45,725 nucleotides of DNA from Aggregatilineales bacterium (lineage in GTDB: Bacteria; Chloroflexota; Anaerolineae; Aggregatilineales; Ch27): the NCBI GenBank assembly GCA_029976005.1, contig JARKOQ010000190.1, forward strand, positions 1-45,725. Direction: 5' to 3'. The translations under genes and the position numbers were made by a program. Below are positions 39,424 through 45,725 of the stretch, piece by piece. The notes under the pieces are model-generated. The model did no database searches. It was not told the origin of the DNA and saw only the letters and a list, made by a program, of their open reading frames with translations. Every line of letters begins with the position of its first letter. Positions within the stretch are counted from its first letter, which is position 1.

Positions 39424-40254
39424 TCATCCCGCCCAGTCGCGCAGGTACAGGAAATCGTGCCCGACCGTGCGCTGGCTGAGCTTGGCGACGGCCGGCATGG
39501 TGCGCTTGTAATGGTTGGCCCGCACCCGGCGCCAGACGTCGGCCACCATCGCGGCGGGGAAGCCTTCCGCCTCGGCCTCGGCCGGGGTGAAGCGCTCGTC
39601 GACCAGCAGGTAGAGCAATTTGTCCAGGGCCTCGTAAGTGTAGCCGATTTCGCCCTCGTCGGTTTGCCCGGCCCACAGGTCGGCGGAGGGCGGCTTCTCG
39701 ATCACGCGGGCGGGCAACTCCAGGGCGCGGGCAAGCTGGCGCACCTGGGTCTTGTACAGGTCGCCGATCGGCTGCATGGCGGCGGCGTTGTCCCCATAGA
39801 TGGTCGAATAGCCGAGCAGGGTTTCGGTCTTGTTGCTGGTGCCGATCACCAGCCCGCCGAAGGCTGCCGACTGGTCGTACAGGACGACCATCCGCAGCCG
39901 GGCCAGGACGTTGCCCCGCCGCAGCGGCGTCATCTCCGGGAAGGCCGCGAACAACGGCCTGGCGCAGGGGGTGATCTCGACCGTGAGGCTGCGCACGCCC
40001 AGCGCATCGATCACGGCCTGGGCGTCGGAGAGGCTGTCCGGACTGCTGGTCGCGTAGGGCATCCGCACCGCCAGGACGTTCTCCGGGCCGAGCGCCCGCG
40101 CGGCCAGGGCGGCGCTCAGGGCGCTGTCGATCCCGCCGGACAGGCCGATCACGGCCCGCTGGAAGCCGACCTTGCGCACCCCGTCGCGGATGAAGCCCAC
40201 CAGGATTTTTTCGGCAAGCGGCGTGTGGATGACCAGCCTGGCGGCGATGTCCAT
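39424..40254 (-). CDS. nadE: NAD+ synthetase (ammonia-dependent type)
   Basis: A 276-residue N-type ATP pyrophosphatase. The P-loop is VIGLSGGIDSALSAALAARA (about residues 34-53). Substrate motifs follow: GTSNKTETLLGYSTIYGDNA near 140-160 and PSADLWAGQTDEGEIGYTYE near 197-216. It adenylates and amidates nicotinic acid adenine dinucleotide to NAD+. The long C-terminal glutaminase-fused form is absent, so ammonia must come free or from another amidase; a nitrilase-like gene of fitting type lies at 43587-44474. ATG 40254 follows CAGGAG; earlier in-frame codons lie in the promoter. Promoter TTGGTG-17-TACAAT is upstream. Confidence 0.95.
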   Translation of the reverse strand: MDIAARLVIHTPLAEKILVGFIRDGVRKVGFQRAVIGLSGGIDSALSAALAARALGPENVLAVRMPYATSSPDSLSDAQAVIDALGVRSLTVEITPCARPLFAAFPEMTPLRRGNVLARLRMVVLYDQSAAFGGLVIGTSNKTETLLGYSTIYGDNAAAMQPIGDLYKTQVRQLARALELPARVIEKPPSADLWAGQTDEGEIGYTYEALDKLLYLLVDERFTPAEAEAEGFPAAMVADVWRRVRANHYKRTMPAVAKLSQRTVGHDFLYLRDWAG

Positions 40255-40324
40255 GACCTGCTCCTGACCGCGCCGGGGATTCTCCGTCCCACCGGTCCCG
40301 ACCGGTCCGGCGCGCGCCGTCTCC

Positions 40325-40353
40325 ATTGTAGATCGTCCGTGGAAGAGCACCAA
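40325..40353 (-). promoter_or_regulatory. Promoter of nadE
   Basis: On the minus strand TTGGTG (40353-40348), 17-base spacer, TACAAT (40330-40325). The leader is about 65 bases. Confidence 0.6.
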
Positions 40354-40367
40354 GGATCACGCGGCAT

Positions 40368-40389
40368 CGCGCCCGCGATCGCGGGCGCG
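40368..40389. repeat. 22-bp perfect GC palindrome after the receiver gene
   Basis: CGCGCCCGCGATCGCGGGCGCG: 11-bp arms with no loop, abutting the stop codon of the receiver protein gene at 40390. No U-run follows on the minus strand. It could slow transcription into nadE or stabilise the messenger 3' end. Confidence 0.75.
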
Positions 40390-40752
40390 TCAGGCGTGGG
40401 TGAAGTCCTTGCACATCTGGACGAGCTGGACGATACTGGCCGGCTTGACCAGCACCCCATCGGCCTGCGTCTTGATCTCCCGGCTCAGGCGTTCGTCGGC
40501 CGTCATGACGATCACGGCCATCCCGGTCAGCCGGTTCGACGCGCGCACCTGGCGCAGCACGTCCACGCCGGAAACCTTGGGCAGGTGCATGTCCAGGAGC
40601 AGGACATCCGGCCGGCGCCGGGCCAGGGCGTCGAGCGCCCGCTGCCCGTCCGGAGCGGTCTCGGTCTCGAAGCCTTCCAGGACCAGGACCTCGGCCAGGA
40701 TGGAGCTTAACTCGGCGTTGTCTTCGACGATCAAAACACTTGGTACGGCCAT
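40390..40752 (-). CDS. Single-domain response regulator (receiver only)
   Basis: A 120-residue receiver domain. VLIVEDNAELSSIL gives the acidic pair, VLLLDMHLPKVSG the phospho-acceptor Asp (about residue 54), VIVMTAD the Thr, and GVLVKPAS the Lys. No output domain is present, so it must act by protein interaction. The ATG overlaps the stop codon of the CHASE4 histidine kinase gene as TGATG, so it is translated in a coupled fashion and is the evident partner of that kinase. A GGGGGAG sequence lies in the kinase end before the start. Confidence 0.92.
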   Translation of the reverse strand: MAVPSVLIVEDNAELSSILAEVLVLEGFETETAPDGQRALDALARRRPDVLLLDMHLPKVSGVDVLRQVRASNRLTGMAVIVMTADERLSREIKTQADGVLVKPASIVQLVQMCKDFTHA

Positions 40753-42680
40753 CACTCCCCCTGTCCTTCTATCACTTCAGGCTCGATCCGGGGAAAAACG
40801 ATGGTGAATGTGGTGCCCCGTCCGACCTCACTCTGAAGTGTGATGTCTGCTTCCATCAGCGTGGCGAGCTGGCGCACGATCGACAGACCGAGGCCAACCC
40901 CCTGATTCTCGCGGGTGATCGAGCCATCGACCTGCCAGAACGCGTCGAAGACCCGATCGCGCGCTGCTTCCGGAATCCCGCAGCCGGTATCCGCTACCTT
41001 CATGCCCCAGTGCCCGGCGTCCACGTCGAAGAGCCGCACGGTGATCCCGCCCTGCGCGGTGAACTTGATCGCGTTTTCCACCAGGTTGAACAGAATCTGC
41101 TTCAGACCCTCGGGGTCGCCGACCAGGGGGAGCTGCATCCTGGTCTCGATCTGGCCGTCCAGCGTCAGCCCTTTGCGTTCGGCCAGCGGCAGCAGGGCGT
41201 CGCGCACTTCGTCCAGGAGCGCGGCCGGATGGAAGGGGATCTGCTTGAGGTGATGATTGGCGCCCGTCTGGAGTTGGGCCTCCTGAAGCAGGTTGTTGAC
41301 GAAACCCAGCAGACTCTGGGCGCTGGCCATGATGCTGTCCAGAATCTCGTGCTGCTTGGCGTTGAGCGGCCCAAAGTATTCGCGCTTGAGCGTCTCCGAG
41401 CGGAGGGTGATCACGTTCAGCGGCGTGCGCGCGTCGTGGCTGACGTTGGCCAGGATGCGCGTCTTGAGCCGTAGCGCGTCAAGCGCCTGATCGCGGGTCT
41501 GGGCCAGCTCGCGCTGAGTCTGTTCCCGCTCGGCCACTTCCTGGCGGAGCCGTGCGTTGGCCTGCTCCAGCTCGGCCGTACGCTCCTGGACGCGCTGTTC
41601 CAACTGGTCGCGCGCCGTGGCCAGCGTATGCTGGTAGTCCTGAATCTCGGCCATCATCTGGTTGAAGTTTTCGCCAAGCTGGCCCAACTCGTCTTGGCCG
41701 GTAATCGTCACTTGAGTCGAGAGATCGCCGCTTGTCCGGACGTGACTGACCGTGCGGCTCAACATGCCCAGGCGGCGCAGTATCAGGCGCTCGGCGAACA
41801 CATTGCTCACCAGGATGAGGGTGACGCAGATCACCATCAGGGCCACCAGAAAATAGGCCAGGCTGTTCTGGCCCTGGGCGTAAATGTCGCGTGGGAGCGC
41901 CAGCGCCAGCAGCACCGCCGGTTGGCCGTAGAGATCGTCCAGGGTGGCATACCCCGCGATCCGGGTTTCGCTCAAGGGCTGCACCAGCGGGCCGCGGCCG
42001 CCTTCCAGTTGGGATTGCACTGCCTCCAGCCCGGCCGGGAGCGTGCCGCCGGCCAGGACGTAGGCGCTCAGATTGAACTGGTAGGTCGCGGCGATCTCGC
42101 TGACATAGGCGGTGTCCAGGTAGCGCCCGAAGATGAGCGTGCCCTCGGACGGCCCCAGGATATCGTTGGTCAGGATCGGCAGCGAGACGACCAGCAGGGG
42201 CGTTGCCTCGACCATCACCAGGCCCTCGACCGCGCTGTCCAGCGCCGGAAGGTCCAGCAGCGGGCTGCCCGACTGGAGAAGGGCGGCCAGCCCGTTGGGG
42301 AGGGGGATGGGGCTGACTTCCACCAGGTCGAACGCCTGCCCGTACACCATCTGGTTCTGGCTGTTGAGGATCACGACCAGGTTGAGTTTGAGGTTGGCGA
42401 ACGACGAGTCCGTCAGGTTGCCGGCGATGTAGTTGGGATTGTTTCCCTGCGCGAAGGTATAGGTGTCGTCCCAGTAGGCCCAATCGGCGGCGGTGGCGTG
42501 CAGGGCCTCCAACTCACCCTGGATGGCGTGCAAGGCCCGGTTTACGTCGGCTTCCACGGACTGGGTTTCCAGGCGGGTGAAACCGTCCATCAGGATCAGC
42601 CGGGCCGAGCCATAGAGCAGGGCCATCAGCAACAGAAGGGCGATTCCAAAAAGCAGGAGGGATTTTTGATGAATGCTCAC
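40752..42680 (-). CDS. CHASE4-HAMP sensor histidine kinase
   Basis: A 642-residue membrane kinase. N-terminal span (about residues 8-30), extracytoplasmic CHASE4 domain (about 31-255) with the signature ATAADWAYWDDTYTFAQG near 62-79 and LIFGRYLDTAYVSEIAA, second span near 265-290, HAMP domain (RLILRRLGMLSRTVSHV), coiled coil (QRVQERTAELEQANARLRQE), HisKA with ILANVSHDARTPLNVI near 410-425, and a HATPase with NLVENAIKFTAQG, VADTGCGIPE and GVGLGLSIVRQL. CHASE4 senses unknown small ligands. Start is GTG at 42680, without a strong ribosome site; no internal ATG keeps the first span. The downstream receiver is coupled. Confidence 0.93.
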   Translation of the reverse strand: MSIHQKSLLLFGIALLLLMALLYGSARLILMDGFTRLETQSVEADVNRALHAIQGELEALHATAADWAYWDDTYTFAQGNNPNYIAGNLTDSSFANLKLNLVVILNSQNQMVYGQAFDLVEVSPIPLPNGLAALLQSGSPLLDLPALDSAVEGLVMVEATPLLVVSLPILTNDILGPSEGTLIFGRYLDTAYVSEIAATYQFNLSAYVLAGGTLPAGLEAVQSQLEGGRGPLVQPLSETRIAGYATLDDLYGQPAVLLALALPRDIYAQGQNSLAYFLVALMVICVTLILVSNVFAERLILRRLGMLSRTVSHVRTSGDLSTQVTITGQDELGQLGENFNQMMAEIQDYQHTLATARDQLEQRVQERTAELEQANARLRQEVAEREQTQRELAQTRDQALDALRLKTRILANVSHDARTPLNVITLRSETLKREYFGPLNAKQHEILDSIMASAQSLLGFVNNLLQEAQLQTGANHHLKQIPFHPAALLDEVRDALLPLAERKGLTLDGQIETRMQLPLVGDPEGLKQILFNLVENAIKFTAQGGITVRLFDVDAGHWGMKVADTGCGIPEAARDRVFDAFWQVDGSITRENQGVGLGLSIVRQLATLMEADITLQSEVGRGTTFTIVFPRIEPEVIEGQGE

Positions 42681-42880
42681 GGCTTGATTCCGGTCTTCGT
42701 GCGCGCTCGGTCTTCAAACGGATGTTGGCGGCCGAGTTGGGTCTCGCAGGTTGTTTCCGCCTCTGACGCAGTTCATGTCTTGAAGCAGGTCGCATTTGCA
42801 TACAAGTATAAAGTAGATTGAACGAATTACGCATAAATTCATATATTATTTATCTTTCTTGGCGGGAGCGTCGCACTTCC

Positions 42881-42933
42881 AAACAAAAAAACGCTCCCCG
42901 GTACTTCGCATGACACGAAGTGCCGGGGAGCGT
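42881..42933 (-). terminator. Strong intrinsic terminator of the 170-residue membrane protein gene
   Basis: 18-bp arms (42891-42908 and 42916-42933) with one wobble position and a seven-base loop, followed on the minus strand by TTTTTTTGTTT. Confidence 0.92.
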
Positions 42934-42958
42934 CCGGGCAGCGGGCGATCGGTGACGG

Positions 42959-43471
42959 TCAGCGCTTGCGCAGCGGGGACAGGAACGCGATCACGCAGCT
43001 CCCCAGCCAGAACAACAGGTTCGCGGGATCGCTCTTGATGCTTTCGACCACGATGTCCACCATGTCCGCCAGCGGCATCAGCAGCGGGATATGGCTCCCC
43101 TTGCCGCCTTCCTGGATGGCGAACTGGCGCACGATGAAATACTCGCTGGCCGCCAGCGCGAGCAGGGTCAGCACGGCCGCCAGCAGGCCCAGCAGAACGC
43201 CATTGCGCCGCCCGGAGCCGAGATAGACCCCGGTCCCGGCCAGCAGCCCGACCAGGATCGCCAGGACGGCGTACATCTTCTGGGTCAGCACGATCGAGCC
43301 AAACCAGATCGCCCCGCCGACCGCCGCCCCAATGATCCCCAGCACCAGGCTGCCAAGCAGGGCCAGCAGCCACGCTCCGGCCACGCCTTCGTCCTTGACC
43401 GTCATCGGCGCGCCAAGCACCTCATCCGCCGAAATATCACTCTGCCATGATTGCGGAGTCTGATCCGCCAT
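42959..43471 (-). CDS. Small membrane protein, four predicted TM segments
   Basis: A 170-residue protein with a polar N-terminus (ADQTPQSWQSDISADEVLGA) and predicted spans near residues 33-57, 64-85, 91-110 and 146-164. The loop VRQFAIQEGGKGSHIPLLMP and ESIKSDPANLLFWLGS recall a conserved hypothetical family, but I cannot name it. Ends in PLRKR, basic, cytoplasmic. ATG 43471 follows GGAGG; an upstream in-frame codon at 43489 lies before that site. It is closed by a very strong terminator, so it does not read into the kinase gene. A role is unknown. Confidence 0.75.
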   Translation of the reverse strand: MADQTPQSWQSDISADEVLGAPMTVKDEGVAGAWLLALLGSLVLGIIGAAVGGAIWFGSIVLTQKMYAVLAILVGLLAGTGVYLGSGRRNGVLLGLLAAVLTLLALAASEYFIVRQFAIQEGGKGSHIPLLMPLADMVDIVVESIKSDPANLLFWLGSCVIAFLSPLRKR

Positions 43472-43586
43472 ACAACCTCCAATACCCACGATGCCATGAA
43501 CGGTGGTCGCATTGTATGGAAAACACCCCGGCCACGCAACCGCCCGGAGACGGCCGCGCGCGGGCCACTTTTACCTTGGGCGGACG

Positions 43587-44474
43587 CTAACTGCCGCTGT
43601 CCGAGAAGCCTGGATCGCCGTTCTGAGAGCCGGTCAGGATGCGCTGCAATTCCTGGGCCATCAGGCCGGTGCGCTCGTCGCGCAGGAGCGGCAGCCGGCT
43701 GCGCGTGCGGTGGAGCTGGTTGAGGTCGATCGGGTGCACGACCAGGGCTTCCTCGAAGTACGGGCCTTGCGCCGCGACGACGCCGTTCGGATCGGTGATC
43801 ATCGAGCCGCCCCAGAAGTTCAGCCCGTCCTCGTACCCAACCCGGTTGCAGTGGACGACGTAGCTGGTGAACAGGCTGGCATACGCCCGGTTGACCAGTT
43901 CTACCCAGCGGGCCGAGGCCAACCGGTCGCTGGCGTCCAGCCCGCGCCCCGGACTGGCGCTGGTCAGCAGCAGCACGTCCGCTCCGTCCAGCCAGAGCAG
44001 GTAGGGCGGGGAGGCGTGCCAGAAGTCCTCGCAGATCAGCATCCCCATCCGGCCGAAGCGCGTGTCGAAGGCCCGGATGCGGTCGCCCCAGGCGAAGTAG
44101 CGTCCCTCGTCGAACAGGGCATAGGTCGGCAGGTAGACCTTATCGTGGACGTGCGCGACCTCGCCGCCGGAGAGGTAGGCCGAGGCGATGTAGAAGCGGT
44201 GGCGCGCGTCCTCGTGGACGAAGCCGACCACCAGGTCGAGCTGGCGGCTGGCCTTCAGCAGCGGGCCGAAGACCGGGTCGGAAGCGACCGGCCGGGCCGC
44301 GACCTCATACACCAAGTCTTGCAGGTTGTAGCCGGTCAGGGACAGCTCCGGGAAGATCAGCAGGTCGACGCCCTGGGCCTGGGCGCGCGCGATGATCTCC
44401 AGGTGGTGGTCGAGATTGGCCGGCACGTCGGCCAGTTTGGGATGAGTCTGGGCCAGGCCCAGGGTAAGTTTCAT
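43587..44474 (-). CDS. Nitrilase-superfamily amidohydrolase (NAD synthetase glutaminase-like)
   Basis: A 295-residue C-N hydrolase. The Glu-Lys-Cys triad is present: Glu in LLIFPELSLTGYNLQDLVYE (about residue 43), Lys in VHDKVYLPTYALFDEGRYF (about 109), Cys in MGMLICEDFWHASPPYL (about 146). The motif CEDFWHAS and YNLQDLVYE are nearer to the glutaminase domain of glutamine-dependent NAD synthetase than to plant nitrilases. It might feed ammonia to the separate NadE at 39424-40254; this is an inference from domain resemblance, not from operon structure. It follows an Lgt-like gene by 20 bases in the same direction, and GGAGGGGG precedes the ATG. Confidence 0.88.
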   Translation of the reverse strand: MKLTLGLAQTHPKLADVPANLDHHLEIIARAQAQGVDLLIFPELSLTGYNLQDLVYEVAARPVASDPVFGPLLKASRQLDLVVGFVHEDARHRFYIASAYLSGGEVAHVHDKVYLPTYALFDEGRYFAWGDRIRAFDTRFGRMGMLICEDFWHASPPYLLWLDGADVLLLTSASPGRGLDASDRLASARWVELVNRAYASLFTSYVVHCNRVGYEDGLNFWGGSMITDPNGVVAAQGPYFEEALVVHPIDLNQLHRTRSRLPLLRDERTGLMAQELQRILTGSQNGDPGFSDSGS

Positions 44475-44494
44475 GGGCGGGTACCCCCTCCAGA

Positions 44495-45292
44495 TCAAGG
44501 CTGCGGCGTCTCTGATTGTAGCCGTTTCCGGCGGGCCGCCCAGCCGGTGGCCGCCGTGCCGCCCGCGCACAGCGCGATCAGGAGGCCATCCAGAGCCTGA
44601 TCGGGGCTGAGGTTGGGCAGCAGCGAGACGGCCCGGTCGCCCCGGTAGAAGCCGATCACGAACAGCCCCGCCGCGCTCAGGCCGAGCGCCAGCCACAGCC
44701 GGTAGCCGGACGGCCCGCCGCGCCAGGCCAGGAGCATCATCAGCGCCAGCAGGCCGAGTCCGAGCGCGGCGGCGAAGTCCTGGGTGTTGTAGCGCGGGGC
44801 GACGAAGCCGTACACATCCGGGCGCTCGCTGACGGCCCAGGCCGGGAAATCGGCCAGGGTCCAGACCTCGGCCCCATAACCGCAGGCCGCCGCGCCGCAG
44901 GCCAGCGCTCCCAGGATGACGCCCACGGGCCAGGCCAGGGCCAGCACGTCCGACAGCGGCCCCCAGGTCACTCCTCGCCAGCGGGCGACCAGCGCCGCGC
45001 CGATCAGGCCGCCCAGGGCGGCCCCGTGCCAGTCCAGCCCGCCTGCCTGCAAATCGGTGATCTCAGGGAGGCGCGCGGCGAAATAGTCCCAGTGGAGGGC
45101 GACGTGAACCAGCCGCGCCCCGACTACCCCCGCGATCAGCGCCCCCAATCCGGCGTCGACCCAGGCCAGGGAGCGCTCGCCCCGGCGGCGAGCCGCCGCC
45201 GCCAGCAGGGCCAGCCCGATCCCCGCCGCGAGCAGGATCAGGCTGGAGAACACGGCCAGCGAAAAAGGGCCTACGGTCAGGATGGGATTCAT
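44495..45292 (-). CDS. Lgt-like membrane protein (prolipoprotein diacylglyceryl transferase fold, divergent)
   Basis: A 265-residue protein with about seven membrane spans. GLDWHGAALGGLIGAALVAR (about residues 86-105) matches the conserved H-G-x-x-G-G region of Lgt, and the order of spans fits. The signature G-R-x-x-N-F-x-N-x-E is not present; the equivalent place reads GALACGAAACGYGAEVW. So it may be a variant form of the enzyme (some Actinobacteria and Chloroflexota have such forms) or a related protein with another role. True Lgt moves diacylglycerol to the lipobox Cys of preprolipoproteins. The ATG at 45292 has CGGAGCC before it. It is followed by the nitrilase gene and is divergent from the tail-tube gene. 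Confidence 0.65.
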   Translation of the reverse strand: MNPILTVGPFSLAVFSSLILLAAGIGLALLAAAARRRGERSLAWVDAGLGALIAGVVGARLVHVALHWDYFAARLPEITDLQAGGLDWHGAALGGLIGAALVARWRGVTWGPLSDVLALAWPVGVILGALACGAAACGYGAEVWTLADFPAWAVSERPDVYGFVAPRYNTQDFAAALGLGLLALMMLLAWRGGPSGYRLWLALGLSAAGLFVIGFYRGDRAVSLLPNLSPDQALDGLLIALCAGGTAATGWAARRKRLQSETPQP

Positions 45293-45358
45293 GCCCGGCT
45301 CCGGTCAACGCGACGCCCCCTCAGCGTACCGCCTGCGGCGCTGGGCCGCAAGGCTCGG

Positions 45359-45387
45359 TTGCTTCCGGCCAGCGCCCGCCTTATACT
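45359..45387 (+). promoter_or_regulatory. Promoter of the tail-tube-like gene
   Basis: TTGCTT (45359-45364), 17-base spacer, TATACT (45382-45387). A leader of about 60 bases with AAAGGAG leads to the GTG at 45453. Confidence 0.65.
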
Positions 45388-45452
45388 ACACTTAGCTGTG
45401 AACTACTGAAGCCTGTTTTAGGAAAAATGACGATCCGAAAGGAGCGATTCGC

Positions 45453-45725
45453 GTGGTCAATATTCATTCGACAGTCCCCGCCCCGGCCGCGATGGTGGAC
45501 AGCCTGTCCGCCTATGAGTTCCAGGTAATGCTGGACGGAGTCGTCGTGTCCGGCATCTTCAGCGTGTCCGGCTTGACCAGCTTCACGCTGGAAGGCGAAC
45601 GCCCGCCGCTGGTGATCGCCAAGATGGTCCAGCGCGATCCGAACACCCCCTTCAACCGCTGGATCCGCGAGACCCTGAGCCGCAAGTCCCAGGGGCCGAT
45701 TCCCACTCCCGCCGAACTGGGCGCC
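45453..45725 (+). CDS. gp19-like tail-tube protein, N-terminal 91 residues (partial)
   Basis: The frame starts with GTG at 45453, eight bases after AAAGGAG, and stays open to the right edge. Visible features are YEFQVMLDGVVVSGIFSVSG (residues 21-40), then PPLVIAKMVQRDPNTPFNRW (about 52-71) and IRETLSRKSQG. The pattern F-x-V-x-x-D-G-x-x-x-G-x-F-S-x-V-S-G-L followed by a strand and a W near 71 fits the gp19/tail-tube family of contractile phage tails and extracellular contractile injection systems. The C-terminal half is outside the window, so the name is provisional. It starts from a strong promoter and is divergent from the Lgt-like gene. Confidence 0.6.
   Translation, partial: MVNIHSTVPAPAAMVDSLSAYEFQVMLDGVVVSGIFSVSGLTSFTLEGERPPLVIAKMVQRDPNTPFNRWIRETLSRKSQGPIPTPAELGA

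Overview
This is a GC-rich, gene-dense bacterial segment most likely from the phylum Chloroflexota (Anaerolineae-like). The inference rests on style, not on rRNA, since no rRNA or tRNA gene is visible. The signs are threonine/proline-rich (TPTP) surface proteins, SpoVS beside an isolated dnaA, a MutL-type actin-fold ATPase in a membrane-protein operon, a PspA/kinase/NfeD cluster, SH3-domain secreted proteins, and promoters of the TGCTAtAAT / TACAAT type.

Layout. 1-1554 (minus): start of an exported S41-protease-like protein (cut by the window edge), a PHP-domain phosphoesterase and spoVS. 1555-2232: a gene-free stretch with GC-rich foldback structure, an AT-rich perfect dyad and the dnaA promoter. 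2233-4895: dnaA with an intrinsic terminator, a VOC-fold protein and a metallophosphoesterase. 5156-16591: a co-directional eight-gene cluster with overlapping or abutting junctions at its start. It encodes a small protein, a DUF6754-like membrane protein, two polytopic membrane proteins, a 1564-residue acidic protein carrying an array of P-D-W-[LF] motifs, a MutL-like ASKHA ATPase, a hammerhead/KOW-like protein and an LPTTG-tailed membrane protein, and it ends at a strong terminator. This is the best candidate for an undescribed envelope machine. 16906-19872: an AAA ATPase fused to a winged-helix DNA-binding domain, then a receiver-histidine kinase hybrid. 19980-24777: pspA, a Ser/Thr kinase with zinc ribbon, membrane segments and TPR, a two-TM coiled-coil protein and an NfeD-like protein; this looks like an envelope-stress cluster. 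24835-25641: a GNAT acetyltransferase and a frameshifted MazG-like pyrophosphohydrolase.

25730-34759: five tandem paralogues of secreted proteins sharing a Cys-containing core. They differ in the number and place of SH3 domains and have unrelated-looking C-terminal modules. The first two share about 96% DNA identity over some 480 bases of the core only. One inverted, degenerate galactokinase-like gene sits inside the array. 34903-45292: housekeeping and signalling genes: XPB/Ssl2-type helicase-associated protein, ZIP metal transporter, dihydroorotate-dehydrogenase-like enzyme lacking the catalytic-loop signature, a small STAS-like protein, NAD synthetase, a CHASE4 histidine kinase translationally coupled to a receiver protein, a membrane protein, a nitrilase-type amidase and an Lgt-like protein. 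45453-end: a strong promoter and the start of a gp19-like tail-tube protein, suggesting a contractile injection system or prophage beyond the edge.

The common theme is the cell envelope: sensing (two kinases, PspA/NfeD), a large membrane assembly, and a diversifying family of exported proteins. Functions are inferred from motifs read by eye; no database search was possible.
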